Shown here piece after piece: positions 11,701 to 22,117 of a stretch of 64,000 bases of DNA. The notes below the pieces were generated by a model. It was not told where the DNA came from. It made no database searches and was given only the letters and a program-made list of their open reading frames with translations. The translations under genes and the position numbers were made by a program. The DNA comes from Simmondsia chinensis (Eukaryota > Streptophyta > Magnoliopsida > Caryophyllales > Simmondsiaceae). Numbering within the stretch: the stretch's first letter is position 1; every line of letters begins with the position of its first letter. The stretch is taken from positions 6,398,501-6,462,500 of the forward strand of contig JAGTTD010000008.1 of the NCBI GenBank assembly GCA_018398585.1, written 5' to 3'.

Positions 11701-12233
11701 TGAGGTTACTTGAGCAAATAAGAATAATCCCCTACCACTACATGATATGAGTCAAAAAACTCCATGATGTCCTACAAGTAAAAAGTTAGTCCATAAAAAT
11801 AAAATAACACTATAAATATTACATTACATAAAAAAAAATTTTAAAAAAATGCAATGAAAAATCATGCGGGAAAGAGCTAATTATTTATAAGTTCAAGGCT
11901 GAGAAGGCCACCAGTCCACATGCTTGGTCTCGTGCTCCTCGCCATCTCACTCGGGAGCCCAACTTTGCGTCCTTTTTTTTTTTTTTTTTTTTTTTTTTTG
12001 TAAATGTTATTATCAGGTAAAAGAAAATGTTATTGTTAAATCTTTGCTTTTAACAAAATTATGTAGCTCTTATTTTTTGTATTTTACTTAATTACTTTGA
12101 TAATAAATATTTTTACTTTGTCAATAACAATTCCTTCTTTTTGGGTTTTTTCCGTCTTTTTTGATGTGTTACTGCTTTTTGCAGAGGAGCTCACTAGCTC
12201 ACTAGACACATCCAAGGAGAGATACCTTGGTGT

Positions 12234-12959
12234 ATGTTTTTTACAGATGACATAGTTTTGGTAGGGGACTCCAGAGCGGACATAAATAAAAAGCTGGAAT
12301 TGTGGAGAGGTGATTTAGAATCGAAGGGCTTAAGGATTAGCAGATCTAAGACCGAGTACTTGGAATTCAAATTCGATCATTCCACCACGTCTAGTACAGA
12401 GGAGGTCAAGATAGAATCGGAGATCGTGCCGAGTAATGAGAGTTTCAAATACCTGGGATCTATGATACATCAGAATGATGAGGTGGATGAGGATGTCAAC
12501 AATATGATTAAAGTTGGCTGGCAGAAATGGAGGATGGCATCCAGGGCGCTTTGTGATAGAAAGTTCCCGCTAAAGCTGAAGGAAAAATACTATAGGACGG
12601 TAGTTAGACCGGCTATGTTATATGGGGCAGAGTGGGGCCCAATGAAACAAAATCAAACACGGAGGATGAAAGTGGCAGAGATGAGGATGCTGCGCTGGAT
12701 GTGTGGCCACACAAGGAAGGATAGGATCAGGAACAATGTAATAAGAGATAAATTGGGTGTAGCATCGATCGAGGATAAACTGAGGGAGCACCGCCTAAGA
12801 TGGTTTGGACATGTTAGCAGGAGGCCGACCACAACCCCAGTTAGGAGGTGTGAACAGCTACAAACGACGCTGGGAAGAAGAGGGAGGGGCAGGCCAATGA
12901 GGAGTTGGCTGACACGACCTAACCCACCTAAACCTAAGAGAGGATATGGCCTCAGATAG
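12234..12959 (+). pseudogene. RTE LINE 1 reverse transcriptase C-terminal fragment
   Basis: An open block of 241 codons. FFTDDIVLV near its start is the catalytic YxDD-type box (Phe-Thr-Asp-Asp). Then follow a SKTEYLEFKF thumb segment, FKYLGSMI, RPAMLYGAEWGPMK, RMLRWMCGHTRKDRI and LRWFGHVSRRP, the conserved C-terminal series of plant RTE proteins. The endonuclease and N-terminal reverse transcriptase are missing, so it cannot be active. The same frame continues upstream to about 12190 without a start. It differs in sequence from LINE 2 at 40528, so they are separate insertions of one family. Confidence 0.85.
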
Positions 12960-13203
12960 GGCACGATGGAGGGCTAGCATAAAGATAGCAGAGGTGACAG
13001 CGTAGGATAGCGAGGCGAGTGACTTGTAGTTTAAGATCCCTAGGCTAGCATTTTCATACTGTTTAGTTAGTTCTGATTACTAATCTGTTTTGGCATACAT
13101 ACATACATACTTAAATGCTTGCATGCCTTTTCCTTTAATTCAGGTGGTATATTATTTTTACTAAATCCATTGGTGATAAATTGATTCTATACTTGCAGGT
13201 TTA

Positions 13204-13338
13204 CACACACTTCAGGTTGGGGGTCCTCGGAAACAGCCTCCTTTCCACTCAGAAGGGGTAAGGCTGCGTACATCCACCCCTTCCAGACCCTGCTTATTGC
13301 GGGAGCTGCGAGGCACTGGGACTGTTGTTGTTGTTTGG
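13204..13338 (+). repeat. RTE LINE 1 3' tail shared with the SINE family
   Basis: Contains GTTGGGGGTCCTCGGAAACA, AAGGCTGCGTACATC, CAGACCCTGC, a GGGAGC block, GGCACTGGG and (TTG)n. The same series occurs at 42284-42407 and in the SINE copies. Confidence 0.85.
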
Positions 13339-13354
13339 TGTGTTACTGCATGAG

Positions 13355-14010
13355 TATTGTTGCTTCCTGATTAATCTAGTATTAGTTTTTAGCTTCTAGT
13401 TTTCAAAGAATTTAAAGATAATTTTTTAAATAGAGTTATTTCTCTTATTTTTTATTTATAGTTTTTATTTTAAGCCTAGTTTTCAATGAATTTAAAGGTA
13501 ATTTTTAAATAGAATTGTTTTCCTTATTTTTAATTTATAGTTTTAATTTTAAGCCTAAATCTTTTTATTGCAATTAAAAAATCAAAATCATAATGAAACT
13601 TAATTTTTAATCTTCAGCAATAAGATATTAAAAATAATAATACAACTGACTTAATTTTTAATCTTCAGCAATAAGATATTAAAATAATAATACAAAATTT
13701 AGTTCGCTGCTTTTATTTTGTACCTTTTATATATAAAGAGCCCCGAAACTTTTGTTTGAGACCCAAAAATTATCACGGCCAGTTCTGATGTTATTGTATA
13801 AGTATTGTTACTTTCTGATTAATCAGGGATTATTTTTTAACTTCTAGTTTTCAGTATATTTAAAGGTAAAATTTAGATGAAATTATTTTTCTTATTTTTG
13901 GTTTTATTTTACACCGAAATCTTTTGGTCACTAACTAAAAATTTAAAATCATTTCTAAAACTTAATGTTTAATTTTAAACAATAAGATACTGGAGAATTA
14001 CTACGAAATT
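13355..14010 (+). repeat. Local tandem duplication, AT-rich
   Basis: A segment beginning GTATTGTTGCTTCCTGATTA near 13355 recurs near 13800 (GTATTGTTACTTTCTGATTA) with the same order of motifs. A shorter unit (TTTTTAATCTTCAGCAATAA) is repeated at about 13600 and 13655. LINE 1 inserted at the left edge of the first unit. Confidence 0.6.
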
Positions 14011-14031
14011 CAGTTTTCTGTGGCTTCGATT

Positions 14032-14322
14032 TGTTGGGTTAGTGGAGTCTGATTGTATTATGCATTATTAATAAGGTAGAAGATTTAGCCAATCCAATAC
14101 ATACTCATGACACACGAGGGTTTTAGTGTGAGAGGCTTTAGATTTGTCTATGTCAACATTAGGGTTGAGAAATAGTTTAAAGTTAAGACGTCTCATATAA
14201 ACTTGTAATAATATAGTAGATTTACTGTGCTCCCTTCCATAAATGTAAGCTTCAGCTAAACCATGTAAATTCTGATTTTTTTTTTTTTTTAACTTCTTCA
14301 TTCCCTTTTGTTTCCCCAACTA
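14032..14322 (+). repeat. Ty1/copia-type LTR
   Basis: Starts TGTTGGGTTAGTGGAG and contains ACACGAGGGTTTTAGTGTGAG, TGTGCTCCCTTCC and CATGTAAATTCTGATTTT, the usual series at the 3' end of plant copia LTRs. The right border lies after a T-rich tract at about 14278-14290. No internal domain follows, so it is truncated or solo. Confidence 0.5.
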
Positions 14323-15248
14323 GATTTAGGGTTCGATATTTTATGGGTGGTTTCAAAAAGTTTTTAGAAAACGCAATTACTGAAGCGTAACAAAAGATTC
14401 CACAAGAAAACAAACACAAATGCACAGGATTCACATAGTTTGGCCTAAAATGCCTTGCTTGGAAGTTTTATGGGGAGTTTTTCTGATTTCACGACTCTCT
14501 CTTGAACCCCAAACAACATTTATATATATATATATACACACACACACAAGGAAGAAACTCTAATCACCCAATAATAAATCAATATAATGGATCTGGGCTT
14601 TCTCCTGGGCCTAAAATTAGGCCCAAAAAACTTCTTTCGTGGGGCTACATCCCCGGACCCCATAGAGAGTCAACGGGCATAAAACTAAACTATACAAAAT
14701 AAGCCCAACGCGATTTTCCCTTTTTCAAAATGATAAGACAATATTAACCCAAAAACATATATCACATTTTTGACATATATAGGGTAATGTTGTGTCAAGG
14801 CAATTTTGTTACAGCCAAATCTGATTTATAAAATTTTGTGACTATTATTCACTACATGTCATATTATTCATCTTAAGATAATTTTCTCTCTTTTTTTTTT
14901 TTTTTTGAAAAGTAATATATATGTAAGATTCTATCCTTACATTACTTTAAAAAAAAAAAAAACAATAATATTTTTTTGTTGTACCAAAAATAACACCCGA
15001 TTAATATCATTGGGAGTAAAACGAGATGCAAAGATATAAATAAAGTAAAAGATATTTTTAATTAAAAATAGTAAGTGATTTGCAGCATTATCAAAGAGTT
15101 TGCCAACTTCGATTATGAAGTGTACCATGCTGGTGGCCTCATTTGTAAAGAGAACTAGACAGTCAGACTTGCACGTGATCTTCTCTTGATTTACACAGCC
15201 ATTTTCATTTCCATTTTTTTTATCACCTCCAAATATACCATATTATAT
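14323..15248. other. Unassigned sequence with microsatellite
   Basis: A (TA)n(CA)n microsatellite lies at about 14520-14548. A segment near 14400-14480 resembles the reverse complement of a copia LTR end. Several A- and T-runs; no coding region. Confidence 0.4.
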
Positions 15249-15257
15249 TATAATTAA

Positions 15258-15614
15258 GGATTATTTATGTCAAAGCTTTCTATACTTTATTTATTGTGTC
15301 AATTTAGCTCTTATACTTTTAATTGTGTCAATTTAGTCCTCATACATGTCAAAAAGTGTTAATTTGGTCCTTAAGAAAATTTTTAAGTTAAGTTATTAAT
15401 GAAATTTTTAATGGTTCAACTGTAATTTGAGTTAAATTAAATAAACAGATGAATTTATAATAAGTTATGCATCTCGCTTAATTTTTTTTGCACAAAATTA
15501 CGTCATTAACTTAACTTAAATTTGACTAAAGGACTAAATTGACACATTTTAAATTGTAAGTGGACTAACTTGACACAATTTGCAAAGTACAGGAGCCTTT
15601 AGCATAAATAACCC
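15258..15614. mobile_element. Mutator-type non-autonomous element (long TIR), copy 1
   Basis: Starts GGATTATTTATG and ends CATAAATAACCC, with inverted arms extending over 100 bp (GTGTCAATTTAG blocks on the left, their complements on the right). It is flanked by a perfect 9 bp duplication TATAATTAA (15249-15257 and 15615-15623), the length typical of Mutator-like transposition. No coding capacity. Its termini resemble those of 38456-38971. Confidence 0.85.
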
Positions 15615-15623
15615 TATAATTAA

Positions 15624-16182
15624 AAAAATTATCACTCAAGTATCTTGAGGTTTGATGATTTATTATCTAAGTGCCCTGAGATTTTAGTATATACAATAAA
15701 GTACATTCAATTTTGAAAGTTCTATCACCCAAATATCTCAAAGTTTCAAATTTTAATATTGGGTATTAATTCTTTGCCAAACTTCGATGGATTTTAATGA
15801 GAGGTTGCTAATGTGGAACATAGTTAAAACAATATAGAAGTCTCTTCTATTATAATGTTATGACTTTTTGTCATAAAATGCCAACATGACACATGTTTCG
15901 CTAATACATAGATATCTTTCGTCATAATTAAGTGAACATTTCATAATCCGCTAAATTTTAAAAAATATTGATATAATGTATATATATTGTTGTAATCAAG
16001 TACTATATTAACATTTTATGATGAAAATTTATCGGATTTTGATAAAACTTCACCAAATTTTGGCATTGGATATCTAAGTGATAAAATTTTGAAACATTTG
16101 GATATCTTATATATATATTAAAATGTCAATATATCTAGGTAATAAATGTTCAAACCTCGTAAGCACCTAGTGATGAATTCCC
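15624..16182. mobile_element. Long-TIR element of a second Mutator-like family, copy B1
   Basis: The left end reads ATTATCACTCAAGTATCTTG and the right end is a diverged inverted copy (AAGCACCTAGTGATGAATTC). Arms of about 150 bp match with substitutions. Related termini occur at 24083, 27106 and 45113. It abuts the right duplication of the previous element; no clear duplication of its own. Confidence 0.6.
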
Positions 16183-16620
16183 TGTTATAGTTATATTGCA
16201 TCTACCACCAAAGTTTTGAACTCATGACATTTTTGCTATGCGTAGGGATACTTTTATATTTAATTTGATTACTTAGTAAGAACAGTAAAAATTATGGAAT
16301 TAATTTCACAAAAAGTTTTTGATGTTTGGATCAATGTGTCAATTTCACAAAAAGTTTTGTATTGCCAATAAAAGTGTATTTTTTAAATTGTTTGTTTAGT
16401 GGCAAATCATTGAAGTCGTGGTTGCCAATATCTAAGATTACCGGGATGACGAGTTATATACACTGGACTTGTACGATTGAGTACAAACTGGAGCCACACT
16501 TTATATAGCATAGGATTCTTTAAAGAGCAAACTCTAGATTTTTCCATATAAGATGGCCTACTCATGAAATGTATCAGATTTATCTTCCCATTTGATATCC
16601 ATATTCCCGCGGAGTATAGG

Positions 16621-16873
16621 TGACTTCTGAGGGCACCAACACGCTGTCACCGGATCCCATGAGAACTCCGAAGTTAAGCGTGCTTGGGCGAGAGTAGTAC
16701 CAGGATGGGTGACCTCCTAGGAAGTCCTCACCCTCAAGTTGGGGGCACTGAGAAACAGTCTCTCTTCAGGTTAACACACTGAAGGGGAAAGGCTGCATAC
16801 ATCCTCCCCCCCCCCCCCCCCCCCCCCGGTCCCTGCGTAGGCAGGAGCCCTTGAAGCATTGGGTATGTTCCTT
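16621..16873 (+). mobile_element. 5S rRNA-derived SINE, copy S1 (complete)
   Basis: A 253 bp unit with a 5S rRNA head (16648-16729 nearly identical to plant 5S) and a 3' tail (16736-16867) homologous to the RTE LINE tails at 13204 and 42284. It is flanked by an 18-19 bp direct repeat, ATTCCCGCGGAGTATAGG at 16603-16620 and ATTCCCGCGAAGTATAAGG at 16874-16892, as expected for LINE-mediated insertion. A poly-C run (about 16806-16827) interrupts the tail. There are no LTRs or primer binding site, which argues against Cassandra, the plant TRIM element carrying 5S in its LTRs. Confidence 0.88.
16648..16729 (+). promoter_or_regulatory. 5S rRNA-like core with internal Pol III promoter
   Basis: Matches the plant 5S rRNA body with about three differences in 82 bases, counted by eye against the remembered consensus. 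Box A region AGTTAAGCGTGCTTGG (16672-16687), the intermediate element GCGAGAG (16688-16694) and box C region GGATGGGTGACCTCC (16703-16717) are all present. These bind TFIIIA/TFIIIC in true 5S genes, so the element could be transcribed internally. It is not a functional 5S gene: the 5' end is altered and no T-run terminator follows the 5S part. Confidence 0.85.
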
Positions 16874-16904
16874 ATTCCCGCGAAGTATAAGGCCGGCAAA
16901 CTTG

Positions 16905-17112
16905 AAGTCAGGGTCAGACATAACCCTAAGTAATTGCATCAATTGCTTAGGGCCCCCAAATTTTAGGGGCTCCAAAATTTTTGATTTGTAATTTTTAAAG
17001 CACCAATTCTTAATATTAGTACATTTTATGGCCAAAAATTTTATAATTTATTGTATACAAAGGGTTCCTTTAAAATTTTCGCTTGATGTCCTAAAAATGT
17101 TAGGACTAGCCC
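16905..17112. repeat. Short interspersed repeat, copy 1 (MITE-like)
   Basis: Aligns over about 200 bp with 56483-56677. Shared blocks include CACCAATTCTTAATATT, a TAGGGGCTCC/TAGGGGCCCC block and an AGGACTAGCCCT-like end. The ends look weakly inverted (GGGTCAGAC against AGGGCTAGTCCT), suggesting a small DNA transposon, possibly hAT. Confidence 0.6.
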
Positions 17113-17350
17113 TACCTTCAGTCACCATCCTCTCACTCTTGCTCCACATTTAACCAACTTTGGCTAACAGATGAACCAAGATAAGCATTATCTTATTCAT
17201 AAAGTTATAATTTATCAACAAAATGTCCTATAACTTAGTGTCATGCACTAAGTGACGTAGGACCATACGGGAAAAAAATCGATAATTACCGATTATGGTG
17301 AGGTTAGGAACCCAAAACTATGGTAAAGCCAATATCACCACCTTGGTAGG

Positions 17351-18421
17351 TGTCACGGCTATTTTATGAGTTAGGTGCACGGTGAGGTTTGCTCACCCGA
17401 ACAAGAACAAGCAACAAAGAAATGAACACAATAGAAATTCAAAAGGAAATATGAGACAATTTTTCACACGAAATGGAGGGACTTTCTCATTAATAATTTC
17501 TGAGATTACAAGATATCCAAATGAATGTAAATTACACATATTTATAGACCTTGACAACCCCAAGGTCATGCGTAACCGTTCCCGCCCTTTTTCCCCTCTT
17601 TCTCCAAGCCGTGCCCCACTCTCTCTTGCATGCCTTGGGCGGTTACTAGTCAAGCTGCTCAAAGCACATGTCTTATTTATTTAGGCACCACATTTAAACT
17701 GGCGGTTACCTCCACTTCAGCCCACTCTCCCATTTTCCCGCTCTTTTCCTCGTTTGAACTGGTCAACGGTCATTCCCGCTTCTTTTCCTTTGGTAACCGT
17801 CTCCAATATGTGTCACGTGCTCTTTCTCACCATTCTTCAAGGTCGGGCTTCATTGGGCCTCATTGGGCCTACTTGGGCCTGGGCCAGGCCAGTGCCCTGC
17901 ACTGGGCCAGTGCCTATCGCTACTCGTCTGCGCTCTTGGGTCGGCCCAATGCCATGACACTACCTAGGTCAAGCCCTGCCTATGTCCTGACATTGTCTAG
18001 GACCGAGCCAGGGCCTTGTCATGGCACTGTCTGGGGCCGAGCCTGGGTCTTGTCATGACACTGTCTGGGGCCGAGCCTGGGCCTTGTCATGACACTGTCC
18101 TGGGTCGTGCCAGACCCTTGTCACGACACTGTCCTGGAGCGTGCCTGGCCCTTGTCATGGCACTGTCCTGGGCCGTGCTAGGTCCTTGTCACGACACTGT
18201 CCGGGGCCGTGCCAGGCCCTTGTCATGACACTGTCTTGGGTCCGCGTCCATCTCGGTTCCCACTTTGTCCATCACTTAGGCCTAGGTCCGTGGAGGCCTA
18301 ATGCACCCCTAACTGAGTGTGCACCATGTCCACACAATGCCAATCATTGGCAGCCCATTTGACACGGCACAGGCTCAAGGCGCACACCTGTGCCCCGGTC
18401 CGAAGTGTCACGGGTCTTACA
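17351..18421 (-). mobile_element. Solo LTR with internal minisatellite
   Basis: On the minus strand it starts TGTAAGACCCGTGACA and ends AGCCGTGACA. It is flanked by a perfect 5 bp duplication GTAGG (17346-17350 and 18422-18426). A TATA-like TCTATAAATATG on the minus strand near 17540 marks the promoter side. The part around 17960-18240 is a GC-rich 34 bp tandem repeat. At about 1.07 kb with no internal region, this is a recombination-derived solo LTR, inserted in sequence next to gypsy 2. Confidence 0.82.
17960..18240. repeat. 34 bp minisatellite inside the solo LTR
   Basis: About eight units of 34 bp (one of 33) following CTGTCCTGGGCCGTGCCAGG then CCCTTGTCATGACA. Because 34 is not a multiple of three, several frames stay open, producing spurious open frames here. 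Confidence 0.85.
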
Positions 18422-18770
18422 GTAGGCTAAGCCAAGGATACAAAAAACTCTCTAAACTCACATAGAGAATTGAAGAGAACACTCAAGTTAATGAGAACTT
18501 TAATTGAAATTGATATTAATAACAATGAATGAACAAAGTGAACAACGACCCTCTATTTATAGAGGAATAGATATAGCAAAAGACTAAAATAACCCTAGGG
18601 CTATAATAAGCATAAAGGGGCAAAAAGAAAATTGGATGAAACCCTAATTTACTTGACTAATATAGCGGATACTCAAATATATTGCAAATCCTAAAATCTA
18701 AAATATTCCTAAAAATTAATAAAAGCTAAATTAATTGAATTAAACTAATTAATTAATCTTAGGTCAATCT
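18422..18770 (-). repeat. Gypsy 2 3' LTR (partial)
   Basis: AT-rich sequence directly after the gypsy 2 polyprotein stop, with minus-strand TATA-like CTATAAATAGAGG near 18560. It probably continues to the left of the solo LTR insertion (below 17346). Its exact ends were not found. Confidence 0.5.
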
Positions 18771-18977
18771 TCATAACACTCCGTGTCATAATCCTTTGAT
18801 TGGAGAAGACTCGCCATCGAGTCTTTAGAATCTTCATCTTGTGCATCTTCATCTTCATCTTCATAATATGGGAAAAGATCAGCAACATTACATAGCAGAA
18901 ACTCCACAATCTCCAGGAAGCTCAATCTTGTAAGCTTTGTGGTTGATATGTTTCAAGACACGAAAAGGACCATCAGC

Positions 18978-19724
18978 TCAAGGGGAAAGCTTAGCGTGTG
19001 CTTTAGCAGGGAAACTATCCTTCCTGGGATGAATCCAAACCAGATCTACTTCACTCAACTTTGTATGCCTGTGATGATTTTTTGCTTGCCTTTGATATGT
19101 TGCATTTTGACGTTGGATCCTTCTGCGAACTTCTTCATGAAGCTTCTTGATCTCCTTCACTTGCTCGTTTGCATGATGGCTGAAATGTTTGGAAGTGATT
19201 AGAGACGTGAGGTCCAAAGGACTTAATGGCCACCTTCCATACATGATTTCAAAGAGACACTGTATTGTAGTTTCACTGATAAAATTGTTGTAGGCGAACT
19301 CAGCTTGGGCAAAAACTAGGTCCCACTGATGAACATGCTTACCTGCAAAACTTCGTAAAGGATTTCCCAAAATCTTGTTCACAACTTCAGTTTGTCTATC
19401 CATTTGAGGGTGGCTAGTTGTGCTAAAGTGCAACTACGTACCTATTTTACGCCAAAGTACTTGCCAAAAGTGACTCAAAAACTTGGCATCTCGATCAAAT
19501 GTGATAGTCTTGGGAATTCCATGAAGACGCACAATTTCCTTGAAGTATAGATTAGCAATACTAGAAGCATCATAAGTCTTGTGGCATGGTATAAAATGCG
19601 CCATTTTTGAAAATCTAACAACAGCAACCATCACAGAGTCTTTTCTCTGTTGAGTTCTTGGTACTCTTAAAACAAAATCCATGCTTACATTTTCCCATGG
19701 GGCTTGTGGAACATGTAAAGGCAT
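18978..19724 (-). pseudogene. Gypsy 2 integrase
   Basis: Two adjacent open blocks (19434-19724 and 18978-19433) read [16 protein letters not shown] (first catalytic Asp), [12 protein letters not shown] (second Asp), SHPQMDRQTEVVNK and AQAEFAYN (the Glu). Then come the C-terminal FEIMYGRWPLSPLDL and a Lys/His-rich tail. A stop between the blocks after the KIGT segment breaks the protein. The usual QTDGQTE motif reads QMDRQTE. Confidence 0.78.
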
Positions 19725-20205
19725 ATAAAGCCCAGTATTTTAATTACACATTTTGGCAGTGTGGCAAGTGTGACATCTCTTGATATATCACAACATCTCT
19801 CTCAATTCTAAGCCAGTAAAAATTCCCTTTAAAAAGATTTACTATCTTGTCTCTTCCAAAGCGACCAGCAAATCCTCCATCATGAGACTCCTAAATGATA
19901 GAGCGATGTAATGAATCTTAAGGGGTGCATAGTTGATTGCCCTTGAATAAGAACCCATTCTACTTATGAAAGAGTCAATATGGACCTTCGGCAATATTCT
20001 TCCATATCTCTCCTTCAGGATGATCTTTGTACAATCCTTTCATAGTTTTGAAACCAACAACTTTCAATTGCAATGTGAAAAGAAGCACATGACATCGACT
20101 TTGAGCATCAGCAACCTTGTTTTGAGTGCCTGACTTGTGCTTGAATAAAAATGAAAAAGCTTGAACAAATTCACTCCATGCAACATGCCGACGATTAAGC
20201 TTTTG

Positions 20206-20487
20206 CTATGAATTCAAATGCTTTAGGGCTTCATGATCAGAGTATAGGATGAACTCCTTAGGCAGTAGGTAATGACTCCAATTATCCAATGCTCGAATGA
20301 TAACATAGAACTCCTTGTCATATGTAGAATACTTCAGCTTAGCATCATTCAACTTTTCACTAAAGAAGGCAATAGGACGACCTTCTTGGCTAAGGATGGC
20401 ACCAATGCCCACATTTGAGGCATTGCAATCAACTTCAAATACCAAATTAAAATTATGTAATGCCAATACAGGTGCTTCAATGATCAT
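20206..20487 (-). pseudogene. Gypsy 2 RNase H
   Basis: Open block with FEVDCNASNVGIGAILSQEG (first Asp), RPIAFFSEKLN, STYDKEFYVIIRAL (the Glu) and LYSDHEALKHL (Asp), the retrotransposon RNase H series. Downstream towards integrase the frame is broken. Confidence 0.75.
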
Positions 20488-20526
20488 CTTCTCTAGCTTT
20501 TCAAAACTTCTTTGCGCTTTATCATT

Positions 20527-21096
20527 TCAACAGTAGAGGTCTCCTTTCCTGCATTCAATCATCATAGTAGCAACTAAGCTAAAATTTCGAATGAAACATC
20601 TGTAGAAAGAGGCAAATCCATGGAAGCTTCTGACTTCATGTAGTGTTTGGGGTGTGGGCCACTTCACAATTGCTTTAACTTTGCTATGGTCCATCTCAAT
20701 GCCTCGGCTTGAGATGACATAACCAAGAAAAGTAACATTCTTAGTTAAGAAACCACACTTTCTGAGGTTAGCATAAAGTTTCTCATTCCTAAGCACTTCA
20801 AAGATGTCATGAAGATGCTCGACGTGCTTCTGCTTGTTTTTGTTGTACACCAAAATATCATCAAAGTAGACAACAACGAATTTTCCTATGAAAGGTCGAA
20901 AGACTTGATTCATGAGGTGCATGAAGGTACTTGGTGCATTGGAGAGGTCAAAAGGCGTAATAGGCCACTCATATAACCCATCTCGAGTCTTGAAAGCAAT
21001 CTTCCATTTATCTCCAGGTCGCATTCTAATCTGATGAAATCCACTGCGAAGGTCAATCTTCGAGAAAATGGCAGATCCATGCAGTTGATCTAACAA
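20527..21096 (-). pseudogene. Gypsy 2 reverse transcriptase
   Basis: Contains [15 protein letters not shown] (first catalytic Asp), [38 protein letters not shown] (the YxDD box as Phe-Asp-Asp) and [17 protein letters not shown]. The N-terminal part and the protease-RT linker lie at 21097-21506 with stops. It then reads into [16 protein letters not shown] before a stop near 20530. Confidence 0.8.
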
Positions 21097-21611
21097 ATTA
21101 TCGAGGCGAGGTATTGGGAAGTGATTTTTGATTATATCTTGTTCACTACTCTGCTATTGATACACATTCTTTATGTCCCATCTTTCTTAGGGACTAGAAG
21201 CGCAGGTACAATACATGGGCTAACACTTTCTTTGACTAATCCCTTAGCCATGAGTCCCTTCACTTGGCGTTGAAGTTCTTCAAGCTCTTGAGGACTCATT
21301 CAGTAAGCAGGACAGTTAGGAATAACAGCTCTAGGAACAAAGTCAATGGCATGTTGGATATCTCGCATGGGCGGTACTGCAGGTGGGATTTCGTCAGGTA
21401 CAATATTAGAAAATTCTTTGAGTATTGGCTTAGGAGTTGACTTAAAACATTCATTTTCCTCAAACACCAACAAAAAGCATGCTATCAACTGCTCACAATA
21501 TTTCACCGAGCCTTCTCTCTCTTGGTTTTAGATTACGGTCGCTGACTCTCTCTCTCCATCTCGTTCTATATTATTCAGAGAGCTGCAGCAGCTCCTTTGC
21601 ATGCCTCAGAA

Positions 21612-22117
21612 GAGAAGAGGTGGCCAATCGGTCGATTTGAATCGACCCATGATCCAACCCGCAGCTTGGGATTGTACAAATGGGTCATACCCTTTCATAC
21701 ATCGGGTTGGGACAGGCCGAGTTGGGGGGACAATTCTAGGCCTCGTTCGTCCCATGACACAGTTTGAAGATGGTTCGTTTTGAAACAGGTCATGGGTCAG
21801 ACCTACACCAGATGAAAACAATGCAAAGCGAATCATCTCACTTTTTTTTTTTTTTCCAAAACAAGAAAATAATATAAAATATAAACTATAAAACATAATA
21901 TAACGAGTCATTACCATATCATAATATAGGTCTAACACGGGTCATATGTCGCCCATATGGTTTGGGCCTGGTACTAAAAAATTGACCGCGACTTAGCCAC
22001 TACAGATAAAGGGTCGAACCGGGTCTACCCGACATCATGGCAGGTTGGATCAAGTAGGTTCATTTACACATAGGTTGGTTCGTTTGTCAATCTGACTTAT
22101 TGGCCACCTCTATACAA
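21612..22117. mobile_element. hAT-like non-autonomous element
   Basis: Bounded by inverted AGAGGTGGCCAAT (left) and ATTGGCCACCTCT (right). The inside is rich in GGGTC/GACCC words, as in plant hAT MITEs. I found no matching 8 bp flanking duplication. Confidence 0.5.

Larger units (their letters stand above)
12176..13338 (+). mobile_element. RTE-clade LINE 1, 5'-truncated
   Basis: A reverse transcriptase C-terminal fragment, a 3' UTR and a TTG-rich tail lie between direct repeats TGTGTTACTGC (12165-12175 and 13339-13349). These are an 11 bp target duplication. Five-prime truncation with a variable-length duplication fits target-primed reverse transcription. Its last ~130 bp match the tail of the 5S-derived SINEs in this window. 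Confidence 0.85.
18771..21540 (-). mobile_element. Ty3/gypsy element 2, 5'-truncated, minus strand
   Basis: Reverse transcriptase, RNase H and integrase remnants follow each other from right to left. The polyprotein C-terminus reads PYYEDEDEDAQDED and ends near 18771. Gag and the 5' LTR are absent; similarity stops near 21540 before a different repeat. Confidence 0.75.

Noticed and set aside
16621..16873. True 5S rRNA gene, or a Cassandra LTR
   Set aside because: The 5' end is altered, no terminator follows the 5S part and there is no tandem array. For Cassandra, LTR ends, primer site and 5 bp duplication are all missing; instead there is an 18 bp duplication and a LINE tail.
18016..18362. 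Open frames with repeated PCHGTVLGRAR-like peptide
   Set aside because: Products of the 34 bp minisatellite in a solo LTR.
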